Below the pieces are notes generated by a model, which had not been told where the DNA came from, ran no database searches, and saw only the letters and a program-made list of their open reading frames with translations. The position numbers and the translations under genes are program-made. From NCBI GenBank assembly GCA_021733945.1, contig JAIPJX010000019.1, positions 1 to 48,538 of the forward strand: a stretch of DNA of 48,538 bases, given 5' to 3'. This DNA is from Verrucomicrobiota bacterium. Lineage in GTDB: Bacteria; Verrucomicrobiota; Verrucomicrobiia; Limisphaerales; SIBE01. Below, piece by piece: positions 25,718-34,955 of the stretch (position 1 is its first letter; every line of letters begins with the position of its first letter).

Positions 25718-26542
25718 TCAGGGCTTGTCGTCAGGCTCACCCGGCCGCGGAATGGGCGCGCTGAGCTTCCGGTAAACCCACGCCTCCAGGGGCTGCAGAG
25801 GCCGCAGCCATCGGTAGAACGGTGAATAAAAGAGCCGCAATCGAATGACCGACAATACAATTCCCAACGAACCGCGATTGAACTTGATCTTCGACCCCAG
25901 CTGATCCGCCCATTCAGTGGGATGCTCCAGGATCGAGAACCCGTTTCGTTTGAGCGAATAAAGGAGATTGATATCGAAGGCCACATCGGCAATGCGCAAC
26001 GAGGAATGAATCTTCTCAACCGCCTCACGCCGCATGACCTTCGCACCGCATTGGGTGTCCTTGATGCCCATTCGGAACAGAAACTGCACAAAGGCATGAA
26101 ACCCGCGGCTCACCACGCGCCTCTGCTGCGACTGGCTGCGGTGCAAAACCGATCCGGGCAACCATCGCGAGCCGATCACGCAGTCATACCGGTCACATTG
26201 CCGGACCAAATCCAGAAACGCCGCGGGTGCCGTTGCCCCGTCCGCATCCACATACCCGATCAAGTCGGTCGTCGGAGCCAGCCTCAACCCCTCGATCAAC
26301 GCCCCCCCCTTTCCGATCGGCTCCGGAAAATCAAGCGCCCGAATCTCCGGAAATTCCGCTGCCACCCTCTGCACCACCTCCAACGTGCGGTCCACACACC
26401 CGTTCAGGACCACCACGATCTGGAACTTCCCCCGGTATTTGCTTCGAAAAAAACGTGCGTAATCCGCCAACACGGGACCAATCCGTTCCTCCTCGTTATA
26501 CGCGGGAAGCAACAACAGCAGGTCTGGAGAGGTGCGAGACAT
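25718..26542 (-). CDS. Glycosyltransferase family 2 (dolichyl-phosphate sugar synthase-like)
   Basis: A 274-residue GT-A enzyme. It starts LLLLLPAYNEEERIGPVLAD; VVVLNGCVDRTLEVVQ and PIGKGGALIEGLRL follow; the metal-binding motif is YVDADGATAP (about residues 96-105). Then comes VIGSRWLPGS, and DTQCGAKVMRREAVEKI, a block typical of polyprenyl-phosphate glucosyl- or mannosyltransferases. It lacks a strong C-terminal membrane domain, so it is the soluble or peripheral kind. It probably loads a sugar onto a polyprenyl carrier or glycan. It lies convergent to the flippase with 101 bp between them, where a weak 7-bp stem (25670-25695) is the only structure I see. Confidence 0.86.
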   Translation of the reverse strand: MSRTSPDLLLLLPAYNEEERIGPVLADYARFFRSKYRGKFQIVVVLNGCVDRTLEVVQRVAAEFPEIRALDFPEPIGKGGALIEGLRLAPTTDLIGYVDADGATAPAAFLDLVRQCDRYDCVIGSRWLPGSVLHRSQSQQRRVVSRGFHAFVQFLFRMGIKDTQCGAKVMRREAVEKIHSSLRIADVAFDINLLYSLKRNGFSILEHPTEWADQLGSKIKFNRGSLGIVLSVIRLRLFYSPFYRWLRPLQPLEAWVYRKLSAPIPRPGEPDDKP

Positions 26543-27166
26543 CGCTACCCTTTAACAAAGCGTCCGTGAAATGCAAACCCGCCCGGAAAAAAACTCACAC
26601 CCGGCGACCGATCCCCCAAATCGCAGCGCGCGAAAACGCCCGCCCCCCCACCCGCGGCAGTCCCTGTTTTCCAGAAAAATCGAACACCGTTTCAACCCGA
26701 ATATGATTGACTTTCGGCAGCATTTCCCTATCTCTTAAGACCAAGTTCCTTCGAATGCCCGAGCGGTCGCGCAGCCCGGTGGGTTGACCTCCTGAAACGC
26801 GAAGGATTCGTGAACAAACACCTTGATCGAACCAAACCCAATCACGCGCCAGAGGATGCCAACACCGGTTTCTCCGACCTCGCAGCGTGACCCACACGGG
26901 GACGGTCGACATTTTGTTCAAATAAACCTGGCCTCCACGCCGTCAAAATGGTGTCGCCCAGATCCGGGATTTGTCCGGACCAGGCGAAACGGGCACTAAA
27001 ACAATGTCGGCAACGATCAGACCCTCCTTCAACGGCACTCACCGCCAGCTGCGGCACGGTTCACTGCGACTGGGTCAGGACTGGCAGGTGGAGGTTCGGC
27101 CGCTCGCGCTGAAACCGACCACCCCGAAATCAATTCATATCAAAGACCACCCCCCCTTAATCGAAC
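26543..27166. other. Intergenic region, 624 bp, no recognised gene
   Basis: Longest non-coding stretch of the window, between the leftward GT2 gene and the rightward oxidoreductase. It contains only short frames of no recognisable composition. TTGACT at 26707-26712 with TATCTC 16 bases later is a possible but weak promoter pair pointing right. I find no tRNA fold, repeat or protein remnant that I can defend. It could hold a long leader or an unrecognised small RNA. Confidence 0.4.
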
Positions 27167-28483
27167 ATGAATCAGAATCAACCCCCATCGAACGAAGCCT
27201 CCCGCCGACAGTTTCTTAAAAGCTCGTCCACGGCCGCACTGGGAACCGTGCTCGCCACCCAGCTGAATTTCATCAAGACCTCCGCAGCAAGCGCGACCGA
27301 CACCCTGAAGGTCGGCCTCGTCGGCTGTGGCGGCCGAGGAACCGGTGCCGCCAACCAGGCGCTGCACGCGGACAAGAACGTCGTGCTCACCGCCGTGGCC
27401 GACGTCTTCTCGGACAAACTGGACACGAGCCTCGAGTCCCTCCGCAAACAACTGCCGGACCAGGTCAAGGTTTCGGAAGACAATCGCTTTGTTGGTCTGG
27501 ACGCCTTCCAAAAGGTGCTCAACAGCGGAATCGACGTCGTCATCCTCGCCACTCCTCCGGGATTCCGGCCCCAGCACTTCAAGGCAGCCGTCGCTGCCAA
27601 CAAACATGTTTTCTGCGAAAAACCAATGGCCACGGATGTGCCGGGCATTCGCTCGGTCATGGCCAGCGTGGCCGAAGCCAAACGCAAGAACCTCGCGGTC
27701 GTCGCCGGTTTTTGCTGGCGTTATCACTACGCCCGCAGGGCAATCTTCGATAAGATTCACAACGGTGCCATCGGCGATATCCGGGCCATTTACGCCACCT
27801 ATTACACCGGCCCGGTCAAACCCATGCCGTCCCCCGACAAACGTCCGGCAGGAACCACCGATCTGGAGTGGCAACTGCGCAACTGGTACAATTTTGTATG
27901 GCTCTGCGGCGACGGCCTCGTCGAACAGGCCGTACACAGCGTCGACAAGATCGCCTGGGCCATGAAGGATGTACCACCTCTGAAGGCTGTCGCGGTGGGT
28001 GGACGCCAGATCCCCAACCACGAAGGCAACATCTACGATCATTTCGAGGTCAACTACGAATACGCCAATCAGACGCGCGCGTTTATGGGATGCCGCCAAC
28101 AAACCGGGTGTTACAACCAAAATGCGGACTACATCCTCGGCACCAAGGGCACCGGCCAGATCTCGGTCTCCCGCCGCCGTGAGGTGGAAATCATAGGCGA
28201 AAACGACTGGGGATTCACCGGCCCCGGCAACGACATGTACCAGACCGAGCACGACGAACTGTTTGCCTCGATCCGTGCCGGCAAACCGCTCAACGACGGC
28301 GACCGGATGTGCACCAGCACGCTCATGGCGATCATGGGCCGCATCGCCGCCTACACCGGCCAGGAGGTGACCTGGGATCAGCTGATGAATTCGGAGGAGC
28401 ACCTCGTTCCCGAGCAATTGGACTGGAACATGACCCTTCCGATCCGGCCCATGGCCATGCCCGGACGCACTCCCCTGGGTTGA
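27167..28483 (+). CDS. Tat-exported Gfo/Idh/MocA-family oxidoreductase
   Basis: A 438-residue protein. The N-terminus SRRQFLKSSSTAALGTVL is a twin-arginine signal, so export of a folded, cofactor-loaded enzyme is expected. The NAD(P)-binding Rossmann motif is VGLVGCGGRGTGAANQAL (about residues 48-65). The family's EKP motif is present in HVFCEKPMATD, and the C-terminal substrate domain includes GFCWRYHYARR and GLVEQAVHSVDKIAW. These enzymes oxidise or reduce sugars and related polyols; periplasmic forms are abundant in PVC bacteria. The substrate is unknown. A hairpin with the stem AAAGGGCCGGA follows 28 bp after the stop. The PotD gene is convergent. Confidence 0.9.
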   Translation: MNQNQPPSNEASRRQFLKSSSTAALGTVLATQLNFIKTSAASATDTLKVGLVGCGGRGTGAANQALHADKNVVLTAVADVFSDKLDTSLESLRKQLPDQVKVSEDNRFVGLDAFQKVLNSGIDVVILATPPGFRPQHFKAAVAANKHVFCEKPMATDVPGIRSVMASVAEAKRKNLAVVAGFCWRYHYARRAIFDKIHNGAIGDIRAIYATYYTGPVKPMPSPDKRPAGTTDLEWQLRNWYNFVWLCGDGLVEQAVHSVDKIAWAMKDVPPLKAVAVGGRQIPNHEGNIYDHFEVNYEYANQTRAFMGCRQQTGCYNQNADYILGTKGTGQISVSRRREVEIIGENDWGFTGPGNDMYQTEHDELFASIRAGKPLNDGDRMCTSTLMAIMGRIAAYTGQEVTWDQLMNSEEHLVPEQLDWNMTLPIRPMAMPGRTPLG

Positions 28484-28511
28484 TTCCCCCGACAGCTCCC
28501 GAATCCAATAC

Positions 28512-28538
28512 AAAGGGCCGGACCCGCTCCGGCCCTTT
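28512..28538. terminator. Bidirectional intrinsic terminator-like hairpin
   Basis: AAAGGGCCGGA-CCCGC-TCCGGCCCTTT, an 11-bp perfect stem with a 5-base loop. The stem ends in AAA/TTT, so each strand has a short T-tract. It lies between the convergent oxidoreductase and potD genes and can serve both. Confidence 0.75.
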
Positions 28539-28625
28539 ACTCTGTACGGATCCCAAATACCCGCCACCAAATCCCCGGGGGCACCGTTCCCGCCCCCAAC
28601 GCCACAAGACGGCGCCGAGCGCCGA

Positions 28626-29660
28626 TCAACGGGTCTTGATCTGGGTCCACAGCTCGTCGTAAAGCTTGCGTCTGGGCCCCGGGTCTTTCAGAAACTCAAG
28701 CCTGTCCATCACCTCAACCGGGGGATAAATCACCGGATTCTTCAGATCATCTGGCTTCAGGAACGGAGTCGACGCCAGGTTGGGCGAGGCGCACTGCGTG
28801 AAATTGGAGATCCGGGCACCGATCTCCGGATCAAGCAGAAAGTTGATGAACCGTTCCGCCAGATCCCGATGCGGAGCTCCGGCCAACACCGCCAGATTGT
28901 CCAACCAGATCTGACTCCCCTCTTTTGGAATGAAGAACGCAGTATCCGGATCCTCCGCCATGCCCCGCGCCGCTTCTCCGCTGTAAACAATCGCCGCATC
29001 GGCTACCCGGCTCAGCACCTTGTTTTTTCCTCCCACACTCCCATCAAACCCAACGCAACGCTCCTTGGCGGCAACGATCAGATCACGCGCCTCCTTCAAC
29101 TGTCCCAGGTCCACCGAGTTCAACCCGTGCCCCCTGTAGTTGAGCGCCGCGCCGATCAGATCCCGGGGATTGTCGATGAGCGCGAATTTTGAAGGCTGCA
29201 ACCCGGGGTCAAACAGCACCCCCCAGGACGAAGCTCCGGCCTTCACAACCGAGGTGCGAACGTAGATCCCCACTGTCCCCCACTGATAGGCGACACTGTA
29301 CCCATTGCCCGGATCAAAGGGCGGGTTCCGGAATTTCGGACGCAAATTCTTCAGATTCGGAATGTTCTCAAGCCGCAACGGCGCGATCAATCCGGTGGCG
29401 CGCAAACCCGGCACCGTATGATCCGGCGGCACCACAACATCATACATACCACCGCCCCCGCTCCTGAGTTTGGCCACCATGGCAGCTTCGTCCTCATACA
29501 AGTCGATCACGACCCTGCAATCCTCCTGGCGCTCGAATTCGGCAACCACCTCCGGATCGATGTATTCACTCCAGATAAACAGGTTCAACCGGCCTTCCCC
29601 GCGTCCGGTCCCGCACAGGCTCCAAAGGAGCAACGTCCAAATGCCAATCGCTTGTCTCAT
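28626..29660 (-). CDS. potD: Spermidine/putrescine ABC transporter, periplasmic binding protein
   Basis: A 344-residue periplasmic protein with a signal peptide (MRQAIGIWTLLLWSLCGTGR). The mature start LNLFIWSEYIDPEVVAEFE is the PotD/PotF family opening. YDVVVPPDHTVPGL, YSVAYQWGTVGIYVRTSVV and AAIVYSGEAARGMAEDPDTA, then FFIPKEGSQIWLDNLAV, are standard family blocks lining the polyamine site. Linear polyamines are the likely ligand; related proteins bind other cationic solutes. It is the last gene of the potA-B-C-D unit on the minus strand, 21 bp after potC. No terminator other than the shared hairpin at 28512 follows. Confidence 0.9.
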   Translation of the reverse strand: MRQAIGIWTLLLWSLCGTGRGEGRLNLFIWSEYIDPEVVAEFERQEDCRVVIDLYEDEAAMVAKLRSGGGGMYDVVVPPDHTVPGLRATGLIAPLRLENIPNLKNLRPKFRNPPFDPGNGYSVAYQWGTVGIYVRTSVVKAGASSWGVLFDPGLQPSKFALIDNPRDLIGAALNYRGHGLNSVDLGQLKEARDLIVAAKERCVGFDGSVGGKNKVLSRVADAAIVYSGEAARGMAEDPDTAFFIPKEGSQIWLDNLAVLAGAPHRDLAERFINFLLDPEIGARISNFTQCASPNLASTPFLKPDDLKNPVIYPPVEVMDRLEFLKDPGPRRKLYDELWTQIKTR

Positions 29661-29681
29661 AGATTCAAAAACAGACCCAGA

Positions 29682-30473
29682 TTACCGCAACCACCGCCGC
29701 TGAAGCAAGGTGAGGATCACGATGGCAACGATCGAAAAGGCAATCACAATTGCCGAAAGCGCGTTGACCTCCGGCGTGATCCCTCGTTTGACCGAGGAAT
29801 AAATGAAGATCGGGAGCGTGGACGCTCCCGGACCGGTCGTAAAAAAGCTCAACACAAAATCGTCCAGACTCAGCGTGAACGCCAACAGCGCACCAACCAA
29901 AATACCAGGAAGAATCAGCGGAAAGGTAATCCACCAAAACACCTGAAACCGGGAAGCTCCCAAATCCTGCGCCGCTTCCGCCAAACTGCTGTCGAATCCC
30001 GCCAACCGGGACCGCACGACAATCGCAACAAACGGAATCTCCAGGGTGACATGCGCCAGAACCATGGTGCCCATCCCGAGCTGAAACCATCCGGTCCACC
30101 GACGCACCAGCGAGAACAGGATCACCAGTGCCACCGCCATCACGATGTCCGGCATCACCATGGGCAACTGGAGCAGACGCCCGCACCAGCGCCTTCCCGC
30201 AGGTCGGAATCGATCCAGACCACATCCGAGCAACGTCCCCAGCACCGTGGAAATCAGGGTGCTGGCTCCGGCCAACCACAGGGTGTTCCGCACGGCAGCC
30301 AACACCAGATCATTCCCTAACAGCGCCCGGTACCATTCCAGCGTAAACCCGCTCCACGCCACACCGTGCCGGGTGGCGTTGAACGAGTAAACGATTACCA
30401 CGACAATTGGCAGATAGAGAAACCCAAGAAGAGCGACCGAGACTCCATGCAATGTCCCCGAACGTGTTTTCAC
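29682..30473 (-). CDS. potC: Spermidine/putrescine ABC transporter permease PotC
   Basis: A 263-residue inner-membrane permease with about six helices. The ABC EAA loop reads EAAQDLGASRFQVFWWITFP (about residues 162-181), where the ATPase contacts the permease. LDDFVLSFFTTGPGASTLP is characteristic of PotC. The start is the GTG at 30473, which overlaps the potB stop as GTGA, so the two are coupled; the same frame is open far upstream but that part belongs to potB. The family pairs PotB and PotC as a heterodimer. Confidence 0.9.
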   Translation of the reverse strand: MKTRSGTLHGVSVALLGFLYLPIVVVIVYSFNATRHGVAWSGFTLEWYRALLGNDLVLAAVRNTLWLAGASTLISTVLGTLLGCGLDRFRPAGRRWCGRLLQLPMVMPDIVMAVALVILFSLVRRWTGWFQLGMGTMVLAHVTLEIPFVAIVVRSRLAGFDSSLAEAAQDLGASRFQVFWWITFPLILPGILVGALLAFTLSLDDFVLSFFTTGPGASTLPIFIYSSVKRGITPEVNALSAIVIAFSIVAIVILTLLQRRWLR

Positions 30474-31378
30474 AGCAACTCCGCCCCCCCTTGTTTCCCG
30501 CCCATCAGCGAGGCCACCCAAAGCCCCAACAGCACCACTGCAAGCGTCACCATTGCAATCGCAGATCCAAACGGCCAGTCCATGCTGGGACCAAACTGCT
30601 GCTGGATGAGGTTCCCCAAAAGCGCCGTCTTGCCGCCGCCGAGCAGATCCGGAATCACAAACTGTCCGGTCGCGGGCAAAAACACCAGCGTGACCCCGGC
30701 CGCCAACCCCGAACGAATCTGCGGCACGATCGCATGTCGAAAGACATTCCATCGATTCGCTCCAAGGTCCGCCGCGGCCTCCACCAGGGAGGCATCAAGC
30801 TTCTCAACCGATACGTAGAGCGGAAGCACCATAAAGGGGAGAAAATCGCAAAGCATGCAAAGACTCACCGCAAACATTCCCGGATAAAGCGCCGCCCCCG
30901 GATCCACCAGTCCGATCCATCGGGCCACACCCGTCACCCATCCCTCCGGCGAAAGCAGGATCTGCCAGGCATACGTGCGGATCAACAGATTGGTCCAAAA
31001 CGGAATCACCACCAGTGTCAGACCGATCGTCTTGAACATCCCGGGAAGGCGTGCGATCCAGAACGCCAGAGGCAATCCCGCCGCCAGGCAAAGAACGGTC
31101 GTCACCAAACCGAGCAGCAGACTTCGCCCCAGGATCAACGGATAGACCGGGGCAAACCCGAACGTCCCCTGCCCGGCGATCCGCAGGTAATTCGCAGCCG
31201 TGACCGGTGGTTCGATGCCTCCGTAGCCCCCGGCGGTCAGCAGACTCGCAACAGCTGCCATGCCGAGCGGAATCAGAAAAAAGACCGTCAACCAGAGAAC
31301 CGCAGGCGCACCGATCGCAACAGCACACCGGTGACGCCCTGCCTCCGCCTGCTCCGCCGTTGTTCTGCAATCCGCCAT
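30470..31378 (-). CDS. potB: Spermidine/putrescine ABC transporter permease PotB
   Basis: A 302-residue permease with about six helices. Family text: LVVIPFWTNLLIRTYAWQIL and the EAA loop EAAADLGANRWNVFRHAIVP (about residues 201-220), followed by PATGQFVIPDLLGGGKTALL and GNLIQQQF, which is highly typical of PotB. The ATG at 31378 is used; a TTG one codon earlier is possible. It begins 12 bp after potA ends and overlaps potC by four bases. Confidence 0.9.
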   Translation of the reverse strand: MADCRTTAEQAEAGRHRCAVAIGAPAVLWLTVFFLIPLGMAAVASLLTAGGYGGIEPPVTAANYLRIAGQGTFGFAPVYPLILGRSLLLGLVTTVLCLAAGLPLAFWIARLPGMFKTIGLTLVVIPFWTNLLIRTYAWQILLSPEGWVTGVARWIGLVDPGAALYPGMFAVSLCMLCDFLPFMVLPLYVSVEKLDASLVEAAADLGANRWNVFRHAIVPQIRSGLAAGVTLVFLPATGQFVIPDLLGGGKTALLGNLIQQQFGPSMDWPFGSAIAMVTLAVVLLGLWVASLMGGKQGGAELL

Positions 31379-31390
31379 CAACTTCGGTCC

Positions 31391-32476
31391 TTAGTCCTCC
31401 AGAATAACCACGCTCTCGGGCGGCACACGCCAAAGGACCTCTTCGCCAATTCCCAGCGCCGCTCGGTTTGCTGCGTGACTCGGGAGGGCGATCTGGAACC
31501 TCCCGGCTCCGCTCCGAACCCAAATGTGAGTTCGTGGGCCCGTGTAGGAACGTTCCTCAACCACCGCAGAAAACTGGTTCCCCCTTTCGCCCTCAATTCC
31601 CAACCCCCATTCCACCCGCTCCGGTCGAATCGCCAGAGTGCACCGGGCACCCTCTCCCAACGCCAGGCTCGGGGCAGCAGCCGCGTTCATTAATCCGAAG
31701 GACGTTTCCACCTGCAATCCGCCTGGTCCCCTGGCACGCACCACGGCGTCGACCAGATTGCAGGCCCCCAGAAACCGGGCGGCGAAACGGCTGCGCGGCC
31801 GTTCGTAGATTCGTTCCGCCGAATCGACCTGGACCAACCGCCCCGCCTGCATCAACCCGATCCGATCGCTCAAAACCAGTGCCTCTTCCTGGTCATGCGT
31901 CACATGAATGAACGTCATTCCCAACTTGCGCTGAACCGATTTCAGCTCAACCTGAAGCTGTTTGCGCAACTGCAGATCCAATGCTCCCAGCGGTTCGTCC
32001 AGCAACAGGACCTCCGGCTCGTTGACAATGGCCCGCGCGAGCGCCACCCGCTGGCGCTGACCTCCGGACAACTCCGAAGGCCTGCGCCCGGCCAACTCCA
32101 CGATCCGGACAGTCTCCATCGCCCGGGCCACCCGATCCTCCCGCACGCCGCGGGGCACCCGCTTCATCCGCAACCCAAACGCAATGTTTGTCTCCACGTT
32201 CATGTGCGGAAACAGGGCATACGACTGAAAGACCGTATTCACGGGCCGCAGGTGTGCAGGCGTGGCGTGCATCTCGGTCGATCCCAGACAAACCACCCCG
32301 CTGTCCGGCCACTCCAGCCCCGCAATCATTCTCAAAAGCGTGCTCTTGCCGCATCCCGACGGACCGAGCAGCGAAAAAAACTCCCCTTTCTGAACGGACA
32401 AACTCACCTCGCTCACCGCGCGCACCTCCCCAAACCGTTTGGAAACGGCACGCAGTTCAACGGCCGGAGTGGACAT
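31391..32476 (-). CDS. potA: Spermidine/putrescine ABC transporter ATP-binding protein PotA
   Basis: A 361-residue ABC ATPase with a C-terminal TOBE regulatory domain. Walker A is GPSGCGKST (about residues 38-46), the Q-loop is VFQSYALFPHMNV, the signature LSGGQRQRVALARAI, Walker B VLLLDEPLGALD and the switch histidine THDQEEAL. After about residue 240 the TOBE part includes CTLAIRPERVEWG and RTHIWVRSGAGRF. It powers import by PotB-PotC. The start MSTPAVEL at 32476 is used; a TTG at 32500 would add eight residues. There is no clear Shine-Dalgarno site. Confidence 0.92.
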   Translation of the reverse strand: MSTPAVELRAVSKRFGEVRAVSEVSLSVQKGEFFSLLGPSGCGKSTLLRMIAGLEWPDSGVVCLGSTEMHATPAHLRPVNTVFQSYALFPHMNVETNIAFGLRMKRVPRGVREDRVARAMETVRIVELAGRRPSELSGGQRQRVALARAIVNEPEVLLLDEPLGALDLQLRKQLQVELKSVQRKLGMTFIHVTHDQEEALVLSDRIGLMQAGRLVQVDSAERIYERPRSRFAARFLGACNLVDAVVRARGPGGLQVETSFGLMNAAAAPSLALGEGARCTLAIRPERVEWGLGIEGERGNQFSAVVEERSYTGPRTHIWVRSGAGRFQIALPSHAANRAALGIGEEVLWRVPPESVVILED

Positions 32477-32552
32477 GGAAAACACTTGGAAAATAATCAA
32501 TCATCGAGTCGTCACCCCGCCGCCGGAGATCCTCACACGACACCCGGGGCCA

Positions 32553-33671
32553 TCACCACGGTTTCCGTTCGTTCAGGGTCCGAACTATCATTCGCCTGAG
32601 TTCAACCGGATCGATCGCGCCAAGTTGCTTGTAAACGAGTTTGCCATCCGGATCAATCAACACCGTATACGGCAACGCTCCATTCCAACCGCCATCGAAC
32701 GCCTCAATCAACCTGTATTTGTCCGGCACCCCAAACAAAAGGTTCCGGTTGGATGCCTGCTGGCGTTTCAGAAACTTCAGCACATCCGGCTGTTCATCCG
32801 GGTAATTCGCCGCCACGGAAACAAACTCGAAATCCCGGTTTCGATACATTCGGCTGATCGTCACCAACTCGGGAAACTCCGTCAGGCATGGCCCGCACCA
32901 CGTGGCCCAGAAATTCACCAGGCGCAGTTTCCCCGATCCATTTTTTCGCAGGGCTTCCATCGCCGCAGCATCGACGTAATCAACCGTGACCGGTTCGGCA
33001 GCCAGTTCCTCCAGGTAACGACGGACCCCGTCTTCCTTGCCCGCCCATTTCACGGAACACCCCACCACCTTGGTCTCCCGCACCGCAGGTGTTTTCCCTT
33101 CCAACACCGCGTCAATCGCATCCCTGAGATCGTGCGAGGTGACGTATTGAATACGCTCCGCATTGTCAATGCGCCCCACATACTGCAGCTTTCGCGCCGA
33201 ATCAAAAACAAAGGCGTGCGGTGTCACCACCGGGCCATACTGTTTTGAAACCAATTCGGTATCTCCATCGTAGAGATAGGGAAAATTAAACTCCCGATGG
33301 TTCGCCCGCACCTTCATCTCCTCAAACGTATCACTCAAATCCGTGTACCCGAGCTCATCAAGACGCACGGACTTCGGGTCGTTGGGCGAAATGGCCACCA
33401 ACGCAACCCCCCGGTCCCGGTAATCGACCACCAGTCGTTTGATGCGTTCCTCATAATACTGGGCTGTGGGACAATGATTGCAGGTGAAAACCACCACCAG
33501 AACCTTCGCCCCGGCAAAATCCTCCAGCGAATAATTCCTGCCATCCACACCCGGCAGATCAAAATCCGGCGCCGGAGAACCGAGCGCGAGCGTGGGGGGC
33601 AGACTGTCGATTCCGCGCGCGACAGCACAGGAAACAAACAACAACCCGAGGGCGAGGAGAATTCGGTTCAT
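32553..33671 (-). CDS. Exported protein with two thioredoxin-fold domains (peroxiredoxin-like plus TlpA-like)
   Basis: A 372-residue protein. It has a signal peptide (MNRILLALGLLFVSCAVARG). Residues about 35-200 form a redoxin domain of the type with CNHCPTA in place of a CxxC (VVFTCNHCPTAQYYEERIK) and ending VVGCSVKW. Residues about 230-370 form a second, TlpA-like domain with a true CxxC in LVNFWATWCGPCLTEFPEL and the cis-proline region GALPYTVLIDPDGKLVYKQ. It should work in the periplasm on disulfides or peroxides. The fusion of the two in one chain is less usual than single-domain forms. potA lies 76 bp downstream on the same strand, so read-through is possible, but I see no functional link. 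The start is the ATG at 33671. Confidence 0.82.
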   Translation of the reverse strand: MNRILLALGLLFVSCAVARGIDSLPPTLALGSPAPDFDLPGVDGRNYSLEDFAGAKVLVVVFTCNHCPTAQYYEERIKRLVVDYRDRGVALVAISPNDPKSVRLDELGYTDLSDTFEEMKVRANHREFNFPYLYDGDTELVSKQYGPVVTPHAFVFDSARKLQYVGRIDNAERIQYVTSHDLRDAIDAVLEGKTPAVRETKVVGCSVKWAGKEDGVRRYLEELAAEPVTVDYVDAAAMEALRKNGSGKLRLVNFWATWCGPCLTEFPELVTISRMYRNRDFEFVSVAANYPDEQPDVLKFLKRQQASNRNLLFGVPDKYRLIEAFDGGWNGALPYTVLIDPDGKLVYKQLGAIDPVELRRMIVRTLNERKPW

Positions 33672-33825
33672 CGCGAAATCATAGATCAATCACCGGCCCC
33701 ATCAACCGGAATCCTCCCGCCTCCGGCAAAGAACAATTCTCTTGAGCGAACATTCCAAACCCACCTATTCTCCCTCCCAACAAGACATCGAGGGGTGCAC
33801 GCCCGTGCGGCATCCGGTGCAAACA

Positions 33826-34866
33826 ATGAAAAAAAAATCCGAACCGGTTCGTTCCGGAATCATGGCGGGCGGCAACTGGATCATCGACCAGGTAAAGCTG
33901 GTCGATGTCTATCCGCAGGCTGAACAATTGGCGAATATTCAGAGTCAGTCCCAGGGAACCGGGGGCGCTCCCTACAATGTCCTGATCGACCTGGCGCATT
34001 TGGGCGCAAAATTCCCGCTCCTCGCAGCCGGATTCGTCGGCAGGGACTCGCTTGGAAAACAAATTCTCGAGCACTGCAGGGAGAACAAGATCAACACCAA
34101 ACACCTCAGGCCCGCACCCGACGCCGCCACCTCCTACACCGACGTGATGTCCGAGATCGGCGGAGGCCGCCGCACGTTTTTTCATTACCGCGGCGCAAAC
34201 GCTTTCTGGACGGGTGAAGATCTGGACTTCAAGAAATGTTCCGCCCGCATCTTCCACCTTGGCTACCTTCTGCTCCTGGACGCCCTGGACGGACCAGACA
34301 AAAAATTTGGAACCCGGGCGGCGCGGCTGCTCTCGGAAGCCCGGGTGGCCGGGATCAAGACCAGCGTGGACGTGGTCAGCGAAGACAGCGACCGCTTCTC
34401 GAAAATTGTCACACCCGCCCTTCGGCACGTCGACTACTGCATCCTCAACGAGATCGAGGCTGGGAAAACCACCGGATTCACGATCCGGAAAGCGGACAAA
34501 ACCCTGGACCAAACAGCACTCGGAAAAGCTGCGGGCGCCCTGCTCGAACGGGGCGTCAAGGAGCTCGTGGTGGTTCATTTCCCGGAGGGAGGCTATGCAC
34601 GGACCCTCTCGGGGCAGGAATACTGGCAATCCTCGCTGAACCTCCCGCGCAACTATATCAAAGGTTCCGCAGGAGCCGGGGACGCCTTCTGTGCCGGCGT
34701 GCTGCTGGGTCTGCACGAGGGATGGGACATTCCGCGATGTCTGCTCACGGCAGTTTGCGTCGCTGCCGCCTCTCTCTCCGACCCTACATGCACCAACGGA
34801 GTGGGCACCATCGAATCAGCACTCGGCCTGGCGAAAAAGCATCGCCCCCGTCGCCAGGCCCCCTGA
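33826..34866 (+). CDS. PfkB-family carbohydrate kinase
   Basis: A 346-residue ribokinase-fold sugar kinase. Seen are the opening strand GGNWIIDQVKLVD, the N-terminal substrate loop TGGAPYNVLIDLAHLG (asparagine and GG pair), AAGFVGRDSLGKQILE and, near the end, the signature GSAGAGDAFCAGVLLG holding the catalytic aspartate and anion hole. ADP/ATP-binding text includes ILNEIEAGKTTGF. It phosphorylates a sugar or nucleoside that cannot be named from sequence. The start at the ATG 33826 is used; the frame is open from 33742 with no better start. It is convergent with efp; a 9-bp hairpin lies between. Confidence 0.85.
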   Translation: MKKKSEPVRSGIMAGGNWIIDQVKLVDVYPQAEQLANIQSQSQGTGGAPYNVLIDLAHLGAKFPLLAAGFVGRDSLGKQILEHCRENKINTKHLRPAPDAATSYTDVMSEIGGGRRTFFHYRGANAFWTGEDLDFKKCSARIFHLGYLLLLDALDGPDKKFGTRAARLLSEARVAGIKTSVDVVSEDSDRFSKIVTPALRHVDYCILNEIEAGKTTGFTIRKADKTLDQTALGKAAGALLERGVKELVVVHFPEGGYARTLSGQEYWQSSLNLPRNYIKGSAGAGDAFCAGVLLGLHEGWDIPRCLLTAVCVAAASLSDPTCTNGVGTIESALGLAKKHRPRRQAP

Positions 34867-34898
34867 TCAAACCGCGTTGGGCAGCCGAACACCGAAAC

Positions 34899-34923
34899 CG
34901 CCGACCACTGAAGCTGGTCGGCG
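34899..34923. terminator. Hairpin between convergent kinase and efp genes
   Basis: CGCCGACCA-CTGAAGC-TGGTCGGCG, a perfect 9-bp stem with a 7-base loop, 33 bp after each stop codon. There is no T-tract, so termination is inferred only from the position. Confidence 0.45.
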
Positions 34924-34955
34924 AATCCAATCCCACCTGTCAAACGCGGCTGATA

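Noticed and set aside
26750-26830. A possible tRNA in the large intergenic region (GAGCGGTCGCGC text)
   Set aside because: No T-loop GGTTCGAAT-type sequence and no pairing acceptor ends could be found.
26595-26921. A 108-residue minus-strand frame in the large intergenic region
   Set aside because: No ribosome site, no recognisable fold, biased composition like other chance frames in this GC-rich DNA.
27140-28570. A 476-residue open frame antisense to the Gfo/Idh/MocA gene
   Set aside because: The plus strand shows a Tat signal, a Rossmann motif and EKP; the antisense frame spans the terminator and has no motifs.
30407-31693. A 428-residue plus-strand frame over potB and potA
   Set aside because: Antisense to two certain ABC-transporter genes; rich in Arg, His, Gln and Pro with no domain.
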